Below, piece after piece: positions 1-7,320 of a stretch of DNA of 35,470 nucleotides (the first letter of the stretch is position 1; every line of letters begins with the position of its first letter). This stretch comes from Puia dinghuensis (GTDB lineage Bacteria; Bacteroidota; Bacteroidia; Chitinophagales; Chitinophagaceae). Where the stretch lies: assembly GCA_026225275.1 (NCBI GenBank), contig JAMFSL010000284.1, positions 1-35,470 on the forward strand, written 5' to 3'. The position numbers were made by a program, and so were the translations under genes. The notes under the pieces are model-generated. The model had not been told where the DNA came from. It was given only the letters and a program-made list of their open reading frames with translations, and searched no databases.

Positions 1-25
1 CCTTTGGTGCTCAAGTGTCTTAACT

Positions 26-247
26 GTGAGCAATGAAATAGTGGGCGAGGAACGCAAGGCAGAAGATCTGCAAGCCAGCGACGATTTATTTGGCCAGGAA
101 AACATACCCGTAAAAATCTCCCCGGAACAGGCCCGGATCATTTTACAACGACACGGGCTGGACGTCAACCAGCAGCAGGCAGAGGCTATCCTTAGCTTTC
201 TCCGCCGGTTGGCTATTCTTACACTCTCTCAAATGCTAAAGAAATGA
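26..247 (+). CDS. Small hypothetical protein coupled to the recombinase
   Basis: A 73-residue protein with a GTG start. I do not recognise a named family. The C-terminal half reads as amphipathic helices (about residues 32-70: PEQARIILQRHGLDVNQQQAEAI, then a Leu-rich stretch), so it may be a small helical DNA- or protein-binding factor. Its stop codon overlaps the start of the recombinase in an ATGA arrangement (244-247), which implies translational coupling and a shared job. By position it could be an accessory or directionality factor for the recombinase; that is inference only. The true start could lie further upstream, because the window begins 25 bases before it. Confidence 0.6.
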   Translation: MSNEIVGEERKAEDLQASDDLFGQENIPVKISPEQARIILQRHGLDVNQQQAEAILSFLRRLAILTLSQMLKK

Positions 248-1818
248 AAGTAGCCGATTTGTATATCCGCGTATCGACCGATGAACAGGCGGACAAAGGA
301 TACAGCCAGCGCAACCAGGAAGAAGTGCTGCGCCGTTACTGTGACATCAACTCCATCACGGTTCGAAAAGCAATATTGGAGGACCATTCGGCCAAGACGT
401 TTAACCGGCCGGCGTGGATGGCTTTCCTCAAAGGGCTCTACCGGCAAAAGGGGCAGACGGACCTGGTGCTGTTCACCAAATGGGATCGTTTCAGCCGCAA
501 CGCGGCGGACGCCTACCACATGATCAATACGCTTAGGAAATTGGGCATCGAGCCACAAGCCATCGAGCAACCACTGGACCTGACCATCCCCGAGAACAAA
601 AGGATGCTGGCCTTTTACCTGGCTGCCCCGGAGGTCGAAAACGATCGGCGGGCCTTAAATGTTCTGCACGGGATGCGCAGGGCGAAAAAGGAAGGCCGTT
701 GGATGGGTGGCGCGCCGGTAGGATACATGAACCGCATCCGGGAAGATGGGCGAAAATACATTGCGCCAAAGGCTCCTGAATCCAATATCATGCAATGGGT
801 CTTTCAACAGATTGCCGAAGGTGATTGGACTACGGAACAGATCTGGAAGGAAGCCAGGCTAAAAGGCATGAAATGTAGCAAGAACAATTTTTGGGTGGCC
901 ATCCGTAACCCAGTCTATTGCGGGAAGATCTTTGTACCGAAATATAAGGATGAAGAAAGCCGCTTTGTTCCAGGACAGCACGAACCGTTGATCTCGGAAA
1001 TACTGTTCTATGAGGCGCAGGATATGCTGGATGGCAAAAAGAAAAAACAACGGACGAAGATGCTGGTCGACGATCAGATTCCCCTGCGTGGCTTCCTGGT
1101 CTGCCCCAGCTGCGGCCGCATGCTGACTGGAAGCGGTTCGAAAGGCCGGAAATACCGCTATTTCTATTATCACTGTAGTTCCGCCTGCGGCGTCCGGTAC
1201 CGGGCTGATCATGCGAACAGGGAATTTGTTCGGGAGTTGAAGAGATACGTTCCCCATCCGGCGGCAGTGGAGCTATACAAGAGAGTAATAGGGGAGGCCC
1301 TGCAATTCCAGGTCAAAGATCAGCGCGCACAAAAGAAAAACATGATCGTGCAGATCAGCGAGCTGAATGGCAGGATCACGAAGGGAAGGGAACTGCTGCT
1401 AGCTGGTGACATCGACGGCGTAGATTTCAAAACGATCAAGACCGACTGTGAGAAACAGATCTCGGTGCTGGAGGCAAAATTGAATATGGTAAGTGATGAG
1501 AAGGAAGATCTTGTACCGGTTGTTAACAAGGCTGTCGAAACCCTGGCCAAGCTCGACGCTATCTACCACGAAGCACCGACGATTAGGAAACGTCAGATCG
1601 TTGGTTCGATCTTTCCCGAAAAATTGACGTTTGACGGCCAAAATTTTCGAACCGCCAAACTGAACGAGGCGGTTCAGCTAATATACACGCTGGACGCGGC
1701 TTTCAGGGAAAATAAAAATGGGACAAGCGGCGAATTTTGCGACTTGTCCCATGAGGTGAACTGGCTGGGACTCGAACCCAGGACCCATACATTAAAAGTG
1801 TATTGCTCTACCAACTGA
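244..1818 (+). CDS. Large serine recombinase (site-specific integrase)
   Basis: A 524-residue large serine recombinase that would cut and rejoin DNA at attachment sites of a mobile element. The N-terminal resolvase domain (about 1-150) carries the catalytic motif YIRVSTDEQ with Ser11 and the downstream arginine-rich helix region (TKWDRFSRN). A recombinase domain follows (about 150-270, GGAPVGYMN), then a zinc ribbon beginning with Cys287-x2-Cys290 and completed by HCSSAC. A coiled-coil region lies around 350-430. The start is set by the ATGA overlap with the preceding small ORF. The last 20 codons (505-524, GLEPRTHTLKVYCSTN) are antisense tRNA-Lys sequence, and the codons before them cross that tRNA's terminator. 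The natural protein probably functions without this tail. The element it belongs to should extend leftward, outside the window. Confidence 0.93.
   Translation: MKVADLYIRVSTDEQADKGYSQRNQEEVLRRYCDINSITVRKAILEDHSAKTFNRPAWMAFLKGLYRQKGQTDLVLFTKWDRFSRNAADAYHMINTLRKLGIEPQAIEQPLDLTIPENKRMLAFYLAAPEVENDRRALNVLHGMRRAKKEGRWMGGAPVGYMNRIREDGRKYIAPKAPESNIMQWVFQQIAEGDWTTEQIWKEARLKGMKCSKNNFWVAIRNPVYCGKIFVPKYKDEESRFVPGQHEPLISEILFYEAQDMLDGKKKKQRTKMLVDDQIPLRGFLVCPSCGRMLTGSGSKGRKYRYFYYHCSSACGVRYRADHANREFVRELKRYVPHPAAVELYKRVIGEALQFQVKDQRAQKKNMIVQISELNGRITKGRELLLAGDIDGVDFKTIKTDCEKQISVLEAKLNMVSDEKEDLVPVVNKAVETLAKLDAIYHEAPTIRKRQIVGSIFPEKLTFDGQNFRTAKLNEAVQLIYTLDAAFRENKNGTSGEFCDLSHEVNWLGLEPRTHTLKVYCSTN
1709..1752 (-). 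terminator. Intrinsic terminator of tRNA-Lys
   Basis: On the minus strand a perfect 10-bp stem (ATGGGACAAG at 1743-1752 and its partner at 1718-1727) encloses a 15-base loop. It is followed by a T-rich run interrupted once by A (complement of 1709-1718). It begins four bases after the 3' end of tRNA-Lys, so it is the expected tRNA terminator. On the plus strand the same DNA is read as codons of the recombinase. Confidence 0.8.
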
Positions 1819-1829
1819 GCTACCAATTC
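1757..1829 (-). tRNA. tRNA-Lys (anticodon UUU)
   Basis: A complete 73-base cloverleaf on the minus strand. The acceptor stem GAATTGG pairs with CCAGTTC (one G-U) and is followed by discriminator A. The D arm is GCTC/GAGC. The anticodon stem ATACA/TGTAT holds the loop CTTTTAA, giving anticodon TTT. The T arm is CTGGG-TTCGAGT-CCCAG. The 3' CCA is not encoded; the bases are CCT. A strong promoter lies just upstream and a terminator just downstream. The whole gene up to the D arm is overlapped antisense by the 3' end of the serine recombinase ORF. Confidence 0.96.
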
Positions 1830-1869
1830 ATTCCAATCAACAATCCAATTGTCTTGTTTTTTGGGAGTG

Positions 1870-1899
1870 CAAAAATAAGGCAAAAAGCATTGCCGGCAA
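1870..1899 (-). promoter_or_regulatory. tRNA-Lys promoter (Bacteroidota type)
   Basis: On the minus strand TTG (1899-1897), 19 bases, then TATTTTTG (1877-1870) fit the Bacteroidota -33/-7 pattern exactly. The following bases GCACTCCCA are shared with the promoter near 21547. Transcription would start about 30 bases upstream of the tRNA. Confidence 0.75.
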
Positions 1900-2056
1900 A
1901 TTTTTATCTGAATATTTATCCACGGGAAATGAATGGTTATCAACTTTCTGCGGGCATGCATCATTCCCAGAAAATCATCGTCATTAAGGGTAGAGCTATA
2001 CGTGCATGAAGGATGAGGATGCGTCATAGCGGGAAGAGATGAGAAAAGTCGAAAAT

Positions 2057-2091
2057 AACTAATTAATTAGTTGGTAAACTAATAGATTAGT
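2057..2091. promoter_or_regulatory. Paired palindromic operators upstream of blaI
   Basis: Two palindromes sit 27-60 bases before the repressor start. The first is a perfect 16-mer, AACTAATTAATTAGTT (2057-2072). The second, ACTAATAGATTAGT (2078-2091), keeps the ACTAAT/ATTAGT arms with a 2-base centre. Their centres are 20 bases apart, about two helical turns, so two dimers could bind the same DNA face. BlaI/MecI family repressors bind such dyads and repress their own operon, so self-regulation is the natural reading. The site was not matched to a published operator. Confidence 0.7.
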
Positions 2092-2117
2092 ATTAACTTG
2101 ACTTAAAATTGAATTCA

Positions 2118-2480
2118 ATGCAGAAATTAGCTAAAAGGGAAGAACAGATCATGCAGGCTTGCTGGCATCTCGGCAAAGCATTCATTAAAGAGATCATCGC
2201 TGAACTGCCTGACCCGAAGCCCCATTATAATTCCGTTGCCACTATGGTCCGTATCCTGGAAGATAAAGGTTTTCTCGGCCATGAAATCTTTGGTAACACA
2301 TTCCGCTATCATCCGGTTGTCACTAAGGAACAGTATCAGAAACACGCTTTCGGCGATATCGTCCGGCAATACTTCAACAATTCTTATCCCAGTATGCTGG
2401 CCTATTTCGCCAAAGAACAGAAAATGTCCCAGGAAGAACTCAACGAAATACTAGAGATCATTAAATCCCAGAAGAAATGA
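2118..2480 (+). CDS. BlaI/MecI/CopY-family transcriptional repressor
   Basis: A 120-residue winged-helix repressor of the BlaI/MecI family. The N-terminal winged helix is recognisable (KREEQIMQACWHLGKAFIK, then NSVATMVRILEDKGFLGHE as recognition helix and wing), and the C-terminal part is a helical dimerisation segment. An in-frame TTG exists at 2109, but ATG 2118 gives the family-typical N-terminus. The gene overlaps the M56 peptidase by ATGA (2477-2480), the standard repressor-sensor operon. In the studied systems the membrane peptidase triggers cleavage or release of the repressor. No beta-lactamase gene is adjacent, so the regulated output here is unknown. Confidence 0.92.
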   Translation: MQKLAKREEQIMQACWHLGKAFIKEIIAELPDPKPHYNSVATMVRILEDKGFLGHEIFGNTFRYHPVVTKEQYQKHAFGDIVRQYFNNSYPSMLAYFAKEQKMSQEELNEILEIIKSQKK

Positions 2481-5170
2481 TGCCTTATATCCTGCATGTG
2501 TCGGTTATCGTTGTCGTCTGTTTTTCTTTCTATAAGCTCTTTCTGCAGAAAGCAACTTTCTATCGACTCAACAGATGGACCCTCCTGGCCTGCCTGGCCG
2601 CCTCTTTCCTTCTCCCTCTTTTGCCTGTCCCTCACGGGCGGAACTGGCGCGAAAGAATGGATCCTTCCTTCCATTCGGCGGTGAGCGCCATCGCTGCGGG
2701 AACGATGGAGACTAAGTCGGGCGGGGATGAAACCGGATCTCGTGTGAAGGAAAAGGCTTTGAACACGGATGTTATTGCTGTTGAGCAATTCAGAACTGTC
2801 TCCGGTGTGACGAAAACGCATGCCAATGCGATGAAAGCCCGCTCAGGTATGATCGACATCCGTCAAGACGGGAATGAAATTGTAACTGGCGGAATTGAAC
2901 CCTCTCAGGTCAGTGCCGCACCGACAACAACCCAAAATATAAACAGCAGGCCGGGTGACGAGGCGGTCCTGATGATGGTCATGCATGCGCTGTTTTATGG
3001 CTATATTATCGGCATCTGCCTCTTCGGCGCTCACTTTATTTTGCAGATCGCTGTACTCTGTTATCAGGCTTATACCCAGCCGGTCATCCGTGACGGCCGC
3101 TTCCGCATAGTAGAGACCCGCGGCAACCGTGCTCCCTGCTCATTTGGCAACAACATCTTTATCAACCCGGCTTTGTACGATCCGGAAACCTACCAGCAGA
3201 TACTGATCCATGAGAAGATCCATGTCAGCGGACGCCACACCCTGGATATCCTGCTGGCGGAAATAGCGGTCGTCCTGCAATGGTTCAATCCCTTTATCTG
3301 GCTCTATCGCCGCGAAGTGGAAAACAACCTTGAATTCCTGACCGATCAGTCCGTACTACAGCACCGGGATGTCGAAAGATCCGCCTACCAGCTCAGCCTG
3401 CTCCGGGTCTCGGCCCCCCATCTGCCCTTTAGCATCACCAATAATTATAATCAATCACTCTTAAAACGTCGTATCGTTATGATGAATAGCCAACGCTCGC
3501 CCCGTTCGACCGTCTGGAAATATTTTTTCCTCCTCCCTTTATTGACGGTCCTCGTCTTCGCCTTGAACAAGCCGGCAGCTTTCGGTCAGACCGCTACATC
3601 GACGGCTGCTGGCTCTGCCAAAGATGGATCTTTGACCAGCGGCCAGTCCCGGCAGACCGCCTCTGCCATTTCCGGTTCCTCCGTCATCGGAGACACCACT
3701 ATTCGCCCGGCTACAAGGTCCACCGACAGTCAGCCTGCGCGCGCGGTACCGAATCCGGCTCCGCCAACCGAAGCGATTCCCGCCCAGCCTGCACCCTGGG
3801 GGTCACCTGCTGCTCTGCCGGAGATCGATCTCAGTCTCCAACCGGAGATCAATCTCAGTCTTCAACCGGGGATTAACCTCAGTCTCCAACCGGAGGTCAA
3901 CCTCAGCCTTCAACAGGCCAACCAGGCGGTACTGAACCTGCAGACCAACAAAGAGGTAATTAAACTCCAAAATGAGCTGCATGAGGACATAAACATCGAT
4001 CTCAACTCTGATATTCATGTAGACACCGACATGCACATGACAGGCGATTCTGCCCATTGGGAAGGTTCCTGGTTCATCACAAGCAAGAGCGACGATGAAT
4101 TTGAGATCGAGCTTCGTGCCAGTAACGACGACCACTCCTGGGAATCTTCCTTTTCGGTCAAAAAGAATGAGATCGATCCCTTTCCGGGCCAGGGAAACGT
4201 CAGCTTTAAACTGGTCCGGGAAGCAGGCACCATGAATTTCAAAGGTCAGTTCGATGGTCAACAGGGGTTCGGGCATTTCCAGTTCCAGCCCGACCTTGCC
4301 TATCTCCAAACATTGAAGCAAATGGGGGTGGAAGATCTCGATAATAACAATGAAGAGAGCTTTTTCTTCCTGAATGTGAAAAAGGACTACGTTGCTATGT
4401 TGCAACGCAACGGGTACACGCCCATGTCCCGGCATAGCGTGATCAGCCTTTCCGCTATGAAGATCGACGAAGATTTTCTCAAATCAATGAAAGGAGCAGG
4501 GATCGAAGGCCTGGATGATGTTCATAGCCTGATCACCCTGAAGGCAATGCATATCGACAGAGCATACGTCGACGACCTTCGTGCGGCAGGTTACGACCAT
4601 CTGGCTGTACATGAGCTCGTCAGCCTGAAAGCCCAGCATATCGACGGGCAATATGTCCGTTCAATGGCGGCAGGAAAGAGCGACTCTTTTATTCCGCCTC
4701 ACGAACTGATCGCTTACAAGGCATCAGGAATTGATTCGGGTTACCTCGCGGCCCTGCGGAAATTGGGCTATGCTCCCATCGACCGGCATGAAATATTTGC
4801 CCTTCATTCCATGCAGATCACACCCGACTTCATCAAGGGATTCCAGGATGTCGGCCTTACCAACGTTCCGTTACGCACCCTGCTTTCTTTCAAAGCCAAT
4901 GGTATTACTCCTGAATACGCCAAAGCATTTCACGATCTTGGTTATACCGACATCGAAACGAACCGGCTGGTGTCACTGAAGTCTATGGGCATCACGCCGG
5001 ACTTTGTACGGGAATTCCACAAGATCGGCTATGACCATATACCGCTCAACCTGCTCACATCGCTAAAGTCAATGGGTATCGACGCTGCGTATGTTGCCAG
5101 GATGAAAGAAAAAGGGTTCGATTCCCAGGACCTCCGCAAATACATGCGGCTCAAACAAGATTTCAATTAA
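2477..5170 (+). CDS. M56 (BlaR1-like) membrane metallopeptidase with long repeat C-terminus
   Basis: An 897-residue membrane zinc peptidase that probably senses an envelope signal and controls the BlaI repressor encoded just upstream. Likely membrane segments are about 4-22, 34-50, 165-192 and 349-367. The zinc motif is HEKIH (His245, Glu246, His249) with the third ligand Glu286 in NNLEFLTDQ, as in M56. After the last membrane segment comes a Pro/Ala/Ser-rich linker with four 8-residue repeats (449-480, consensus E-I-N-L-S-L-Q-P). A beta-rich segment (about 500-600) follows, then about ten 29-30-residue repeats to the C-terminus with the pattern YxxxhxxxGY...LhSLKxMxI. The BlaR1 penicillin-binding sensor domain is absent, so beta-lactam sensing is not supported. 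A terminator follows directly. Confidence 0.9.
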   Translation: MMPYILHVSVIVVVCFSFYKLFLQKATFYRLNRWTLLACLAASFLLPLLPVPHGRNWRERMDPSFHSAVSAIAAGTMETKSGGDETGSRVKEKALNTDVIAVEQFRTVSGVTKTHANAMKARSGMIDIRQDGNEIVTGGIEPSQVSAAPTTTQNINSRPGDEAVLMMVMHALFYGYIIGICLFGAHFILQIAVLCYQAYTQPVIRDGRFRIVETRGNRAPCSFGNNIFINPALYDPETYQQILIHEKIHVSGRHTLDILLAEIAVVLQWFNPFIWLYRREVENNLEFLTDQSVLQHRDVERSAYQLSLLRVSAPHLPFSITNNYNQSLLKRRIVMMNSQRSPRSTVWKYFFLLPLLTVLVFALNKPAAFGQTATSTAAGSAKDGSLTSGQSRQTASAISGSSVIGDTTIRPATRSTDSQPARAVPNPAPPTEAIPAQPAPWGSPAALPEIDLSLQPEINLSLQPGINLSLQPEVNLSLQQANQAVLNLQTNKEVIKLQNELHEDINIDLNSDIHVDTDMHMTGDSAHWEGSWFITSKSDDEFEIELRASNDDHSWESSFSVKKNEIDPFPGQGNVSFKLVREAGTMNFKGQFDGQQGFGHFQFQPDLAYLQTLKQMGVEDLDNNNEESFFFLNVKKDYVAMLQRNGYTPMSRHSVISLSAMKIDEDFLKSMKGAGIEGLDDVHSLITLKAMHIDRAYVDDLRAAGYDHLAVHELVSLKAQHIDGQYVRSMAAGKSDSFIPPHELIAYKASGIDSGYLAALRKLGYAPIDRHEIFALHSMQITPDFIKGFQDVGLTNVPLRTLLSFKANGITPEYAKAFHDLGYTDIETNRLVSLKSMGITPDFVREFHKIGYDHIPLNLLTSLKSMGIDAAYVARMKEKGFDSQDLRKYMRLKQDFN
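3821..3916 (+). repeat. Four in-frame 24-bp tandem repeats in the M56 gene
   Basis: Four 24-bp units encode EIDLSLQP, EINLSLQP, GINLSLQP and EVNLSLQQ. The copies differ mostly at third positions. They lie in the extracytoplasmic linker between the last membrane helix and the repeat domain and could vary in copy number between strains. Confidence 0.85.
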
Positions 5171-5201
5171 CAGGCCGCTATCGGCGGAGAGAATATAAAT
5201 G

Positions 5202-5231
5202 AAGCCGGCCCGGAATATCCGGCCGGCTTTT
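5202..5231 (+). terminator. Intrinsic terminator of the blaI-M56 operon
   Basis: A 9-bp perfect stem (AAGCCGGCC at 5202-5210 and GGCCGGCTT at 5221-5229) can be extended by a few inner pairs. It ends in TTTT (5228-5231), 31 bases after the M56 stop codon. Confidence 0.75.
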
Positions 5232-5417
5232 CTGACAATAGGCGCCTCATAGATTTAATCTATCAGTTTATAGAAAATGGAGATGATGTTCTATCATCCA
5301 TTGTCTTACTTTCGCGTCATCTTGCTGCGCTATCAGTGCAGCCTATCCGAAAGGATCATCTGATTGCCCGCCATACGAACGAATCGCTTCATTTTATCGT
5401 TAAAAACAATTCAAAAT

Positions 5418-5987
5418 ATGCCCAACAGAGTTTTGTCCATTGGCGAAAAGTTTCCTGCATTCAGGAAAAAAGCAGTTGTATCTATCGAGAAAGGAAAAGA
5501 GTTTACAGAAATTACCCACGAATATGCCAGTGCAGAAGGCAAGTGGACGGTGATGTTCTGGTGGCCTAAGGATTTTACCTTCGTATGTCCCACCGAGATC
5601 GCTGAATTTAACAAGAAGAACAGCGAATTTACGGACAGGGATACTGTTGTGATCGGCGCTTCCACGGATTCTGAATTCGTGCATGCCGCCTGGAGAAGAG
5701 ACCACAGTGACCTGCGTGATCTTAAGTTTCCCATGCTGGCTGATACCTCCAAATCATTGGCCGAAGAACTCGGTATCCTGGACCAGGAAGAAAAGATCGC
5801 TTATCGTGCTACTTTCATCATCGACCCTCAGGGTACCGTGCGTTGGGTGAGTGTTTATGACCTCAACGTCGGCCGAAGTGTGCAGGAGGTGATCCGGGTA
5901 CTGGATGCTTTGCAGACGGATGAACTGTGCCCCTGTAACTGGAAAAAGGGCGAAGAGACGCTGACCACACAGCTGAGCATGAACTAA
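5418..5987 (+). CDS. ahpC: AhpC-type peroxiredoxin (mycobacterial AhpC-like)
   Basis: A 189-residue 2-Cys peroxiredoxin that reduces hydrogen peroxide and organic peroxides in the cytoplasm. The peroxidatic Cys57 lies in FTFVCPTEIAEF. Cys171 and Cys173 sit in the C-terminal DELCPCNW. This three-cysteine layout and surrounding residues (WWPKDFTFVCPTE, DSEFVHAAWR, RVLDALQTDELC) resemble Mycobacterium tuberculosis AhpC more than the enteric AhpC/AhpF type. Upstream in-frame starts (5364) add residues not expected for the family, so ATG 5418 is preferred. The 186 bases between the terminator and this start hold only a weak -7-like box (TACTTTCG near 5307). The next gene is an AhpD-type protein, its expected reductant partner. 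Confidence 0.93.
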   Translation: MPNRVLSIGEKFPAFRKKAVVSIEKGKEFTEITHEYASAEGKWTVMFWWPKDFTFVCPTEIAEFNKKNSEFTDRDTVVIGASTDSEFVHAAWRRDHSDLRDLKFPMLADTSKSLAEELGILDQEEKIAYRATFIIDPQGTVRWVSVYDLNVGRSVQEVIRVLDALQTDELCPCNWKKGEETLTTQLSMN

Positions 5988-5999
5988 ACCATTTTGGAC

Positions 6000-6072
6000 C
6001 ACCGGACGCCCGGTGATTGTCATACATTGTCATAAAGAGACCGCCCTTTTCCATAGAATGGGGGGCGGTCTC
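6000..6072 (+). other. Two hairpins between ahpC and the AhpD-like gene
   Basis: CACCGG-ACGC-CCGGTG (6000-6015) is a compact hairpin. It is followed by a perfect 10-bp stem, GAGACCGCCC (6037-6046) with GGGCGGTCTC (6063-6072), around a 16-base loop. No T-run follows on the plus strand, so neither is a convincing terminator for ahpC. They could stabilise the ahpC message or set the ratio of the two products. On the minus strand the large stem is followed by TTTATG, but no minus gene ends there. Confidence 0.55.
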
Positions 6073-6093
6073 TCACTAAAAGCCCATCATTAT

Positions 6094-6693
6094 ATGAGCA
6101 CAACAGCTACTATTCAGAACGAAACCTTCCAGAATCTGCTTAATGAACTCAATCTTTCTAACTACGAGCCTTCCGCCAACGTGCTGGCGCTGGTAGCAGC
6201 CGAATCCCGGTTCATTAAGGATCTGAAGATCAATACAAGTAATGTACTGAACAACAATCAACACCTCAGCAGGAAGGAAGCACTGCTTCTGGCCCTTGCC
6301 GTAGCTGTGAATGAAAAATTCACGCTGCTGCAGGAGTCGTTGACCATCCTGGCCAAAGAAACCGGGTCATCCGATGCCGAAATAGCCGAGATCATTGCCT
6401 GCACTTCCCTGATGAACACCAACAATATTTACTATCGTTTCCGGCACTTCATCAAAAAGGACTTTTACAACAACCAGCCCGCCGGCATTAAGATGAGCAT
6501 CATGGCCAATCCCGTCCTGGGCAAGGAATTTTTCGAGTTGGTCAGCCTCGTTATCTCCTCCATCAACGGCTGTGAGTTGTGTGTCAGCTCGCATGAGCAG
6601 TCTGTGTTACAGCACAACAGTACAGAGTCGAGAGTACTGGAAGGAGTGAAACTGGGCGCTGTCCTCAAAGGGTTGATCACCATTCTTTCTTGA
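6094..6693 (+). CDS. AhpD-like carboxymuconolactone-decarboxylase-fold protein
   Basis: A 199-residue all-helical protein of the AhpD/CMD superfamily. The redox motif is Cys160-x2-Cys163 with His167 (NGCELCVSSHE), the same spacing as in AhpD. The N-terminal part (LNELNLSNYEPSANVLALVAAESRFIKDLK) also matches this group. AhpD proteins pass electrons to AhpC in organisms without AhpF, and the gene follows an AhpC of the matching type by 106 bases. The start at 6094 is chosen over an in-frame ATG at 6013, because the earlier one would translate through the intergenic hairpins. The electron donor upstream of AhpD (lipoyl protein or other) is not in the window. Confidence 0.88.
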   Translation: MSTTATIQNETFQNLLNELNLSNYEPSANVLALVAAESRFIKDLKINTSNVLNNNQHLSRKEALLLALAVAVNEKFTLLQESLTILAKETGSSDAEIAEIIACTSLMNTNNIYYRFRHFIKKDFYNNQPAGIKMSIMANPVLGKEFFELVSLVISSINGCELCVSSHEQSVLQHNSTESRVLEGVKLGAVLKGLITILS

Positions 6694-6732
6694 GCGTAGT
6701 CTTGAGCGTCGTCTTGGTCGTCGTCCTGATCA

Positions 6733-7299
6733 TCACTGCTTCGGAAGCGCTATACCTACCCTTACCTCTTTGTCCATTTCAATCGTCACCTTCCTGCCGA
6801 ACAGCCGGCTATGGCCGCTCCAGGTTGTTTGAACGGTGTGAAGAGAAAAGAAGGGGATCGGTTTTCGCTTGAGCAGGTATGCGATATCGGCGATACTCAG
6901 GTCGTCCTCGTCTGTCGATGTATTTACTTTCACGTCGATGAAGAAGAGTGGACGTAAAATGTCCTTGTACCGCTGTAATGCCAACCAGTAGAGATGATCT
7001 TTTTGCGGTGTATCTCCCCGGAGCTGGACCGTTCTCTGCGGATAGCGTTCCGTATAGATCTCGACGATCTGTATCAGTGTGGCCAGCACGGTCTCCATAT
7101 CCCCCAGGTCGGTGATCCGGCCAGGATCGTCCTTTTTAGTGACAGGCAGATCCTGCAGGTCGAGATTGTAGATGCCGGCGCGCCCCTGGCCATTGAATCG
7201 TACCTGCCTGGTAACAGGATCGTGCATTCCCCGACTGGTAAATTGAAAAGCGCTGAAGTCACGGAATGCCTGCAAATGCATATATGGAGGTTGAAGCAT
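6733..7299 (-). CDS. Conserved hypothetical protein (DUF6934-like)
   Basis: A 188-residue protein without signal peptide or membrane segments. From memory, the pattern of an N-terminal beta-rich part (AGIYNLDLQDLP), then LATLIQIVEIYTERYPQ and a short nucleotide- or helix-like part resembles the DUF6934 family of small Bacteroidota accessory proteins; this is not certain. No catalytic motif is visible. It is the last of three minus-strand genes and starts 21 bases after the stop of the one before, so it is probably cotranscribed. The M at 7281 is an alternative start. Function unknown. Confidence 0.7.
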   Translation of the reverse strand: MLQPPYMHLQAFRDFSAFQFTSRGMHDPVTRQVRFNGQGRAGIYNLDLQDLPVTKKDDPGRITDLGDMETVLATLIQIVEIYTERYPQRTVQLRGDTPQKDHLYWLALQRYKDILRPLFFIDVKVNTSTDEDDLSIADIAYLLKRKPIPFFSLHTVQTTWSGHSRLFGRKVTIEMDKEVRVGIALPKQ

Positions 7300-7320
7300 A
7301 AAATAAGTGTTTAAAAGTGA

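Noticed and set aside
1803-2009. 68-codon plus-strand frame over the tRNA-Lys promoter
   Set aside because: It begins inside the tRNA gene and covers its promoter; no sign of coding.
2477-3600. Beta-lactam resistance sensor BlaR1
   Set aside because: The zinc peptidase part fits, but no penicillin-binding domain or beta-lactamase is visible, so a resistance role is not claimed.
3803-4435. 210-codon minus-strand frame opposite the M56 gene
   Set aside because: The repetitive EIDLRLE-type peptide is the reverse of the linker repeats, and the plus-strand protein is well supported.
6037-6072. Terminator of ahpC
   Set aside because: The stem is strong but no T-run follows on the plus strand.
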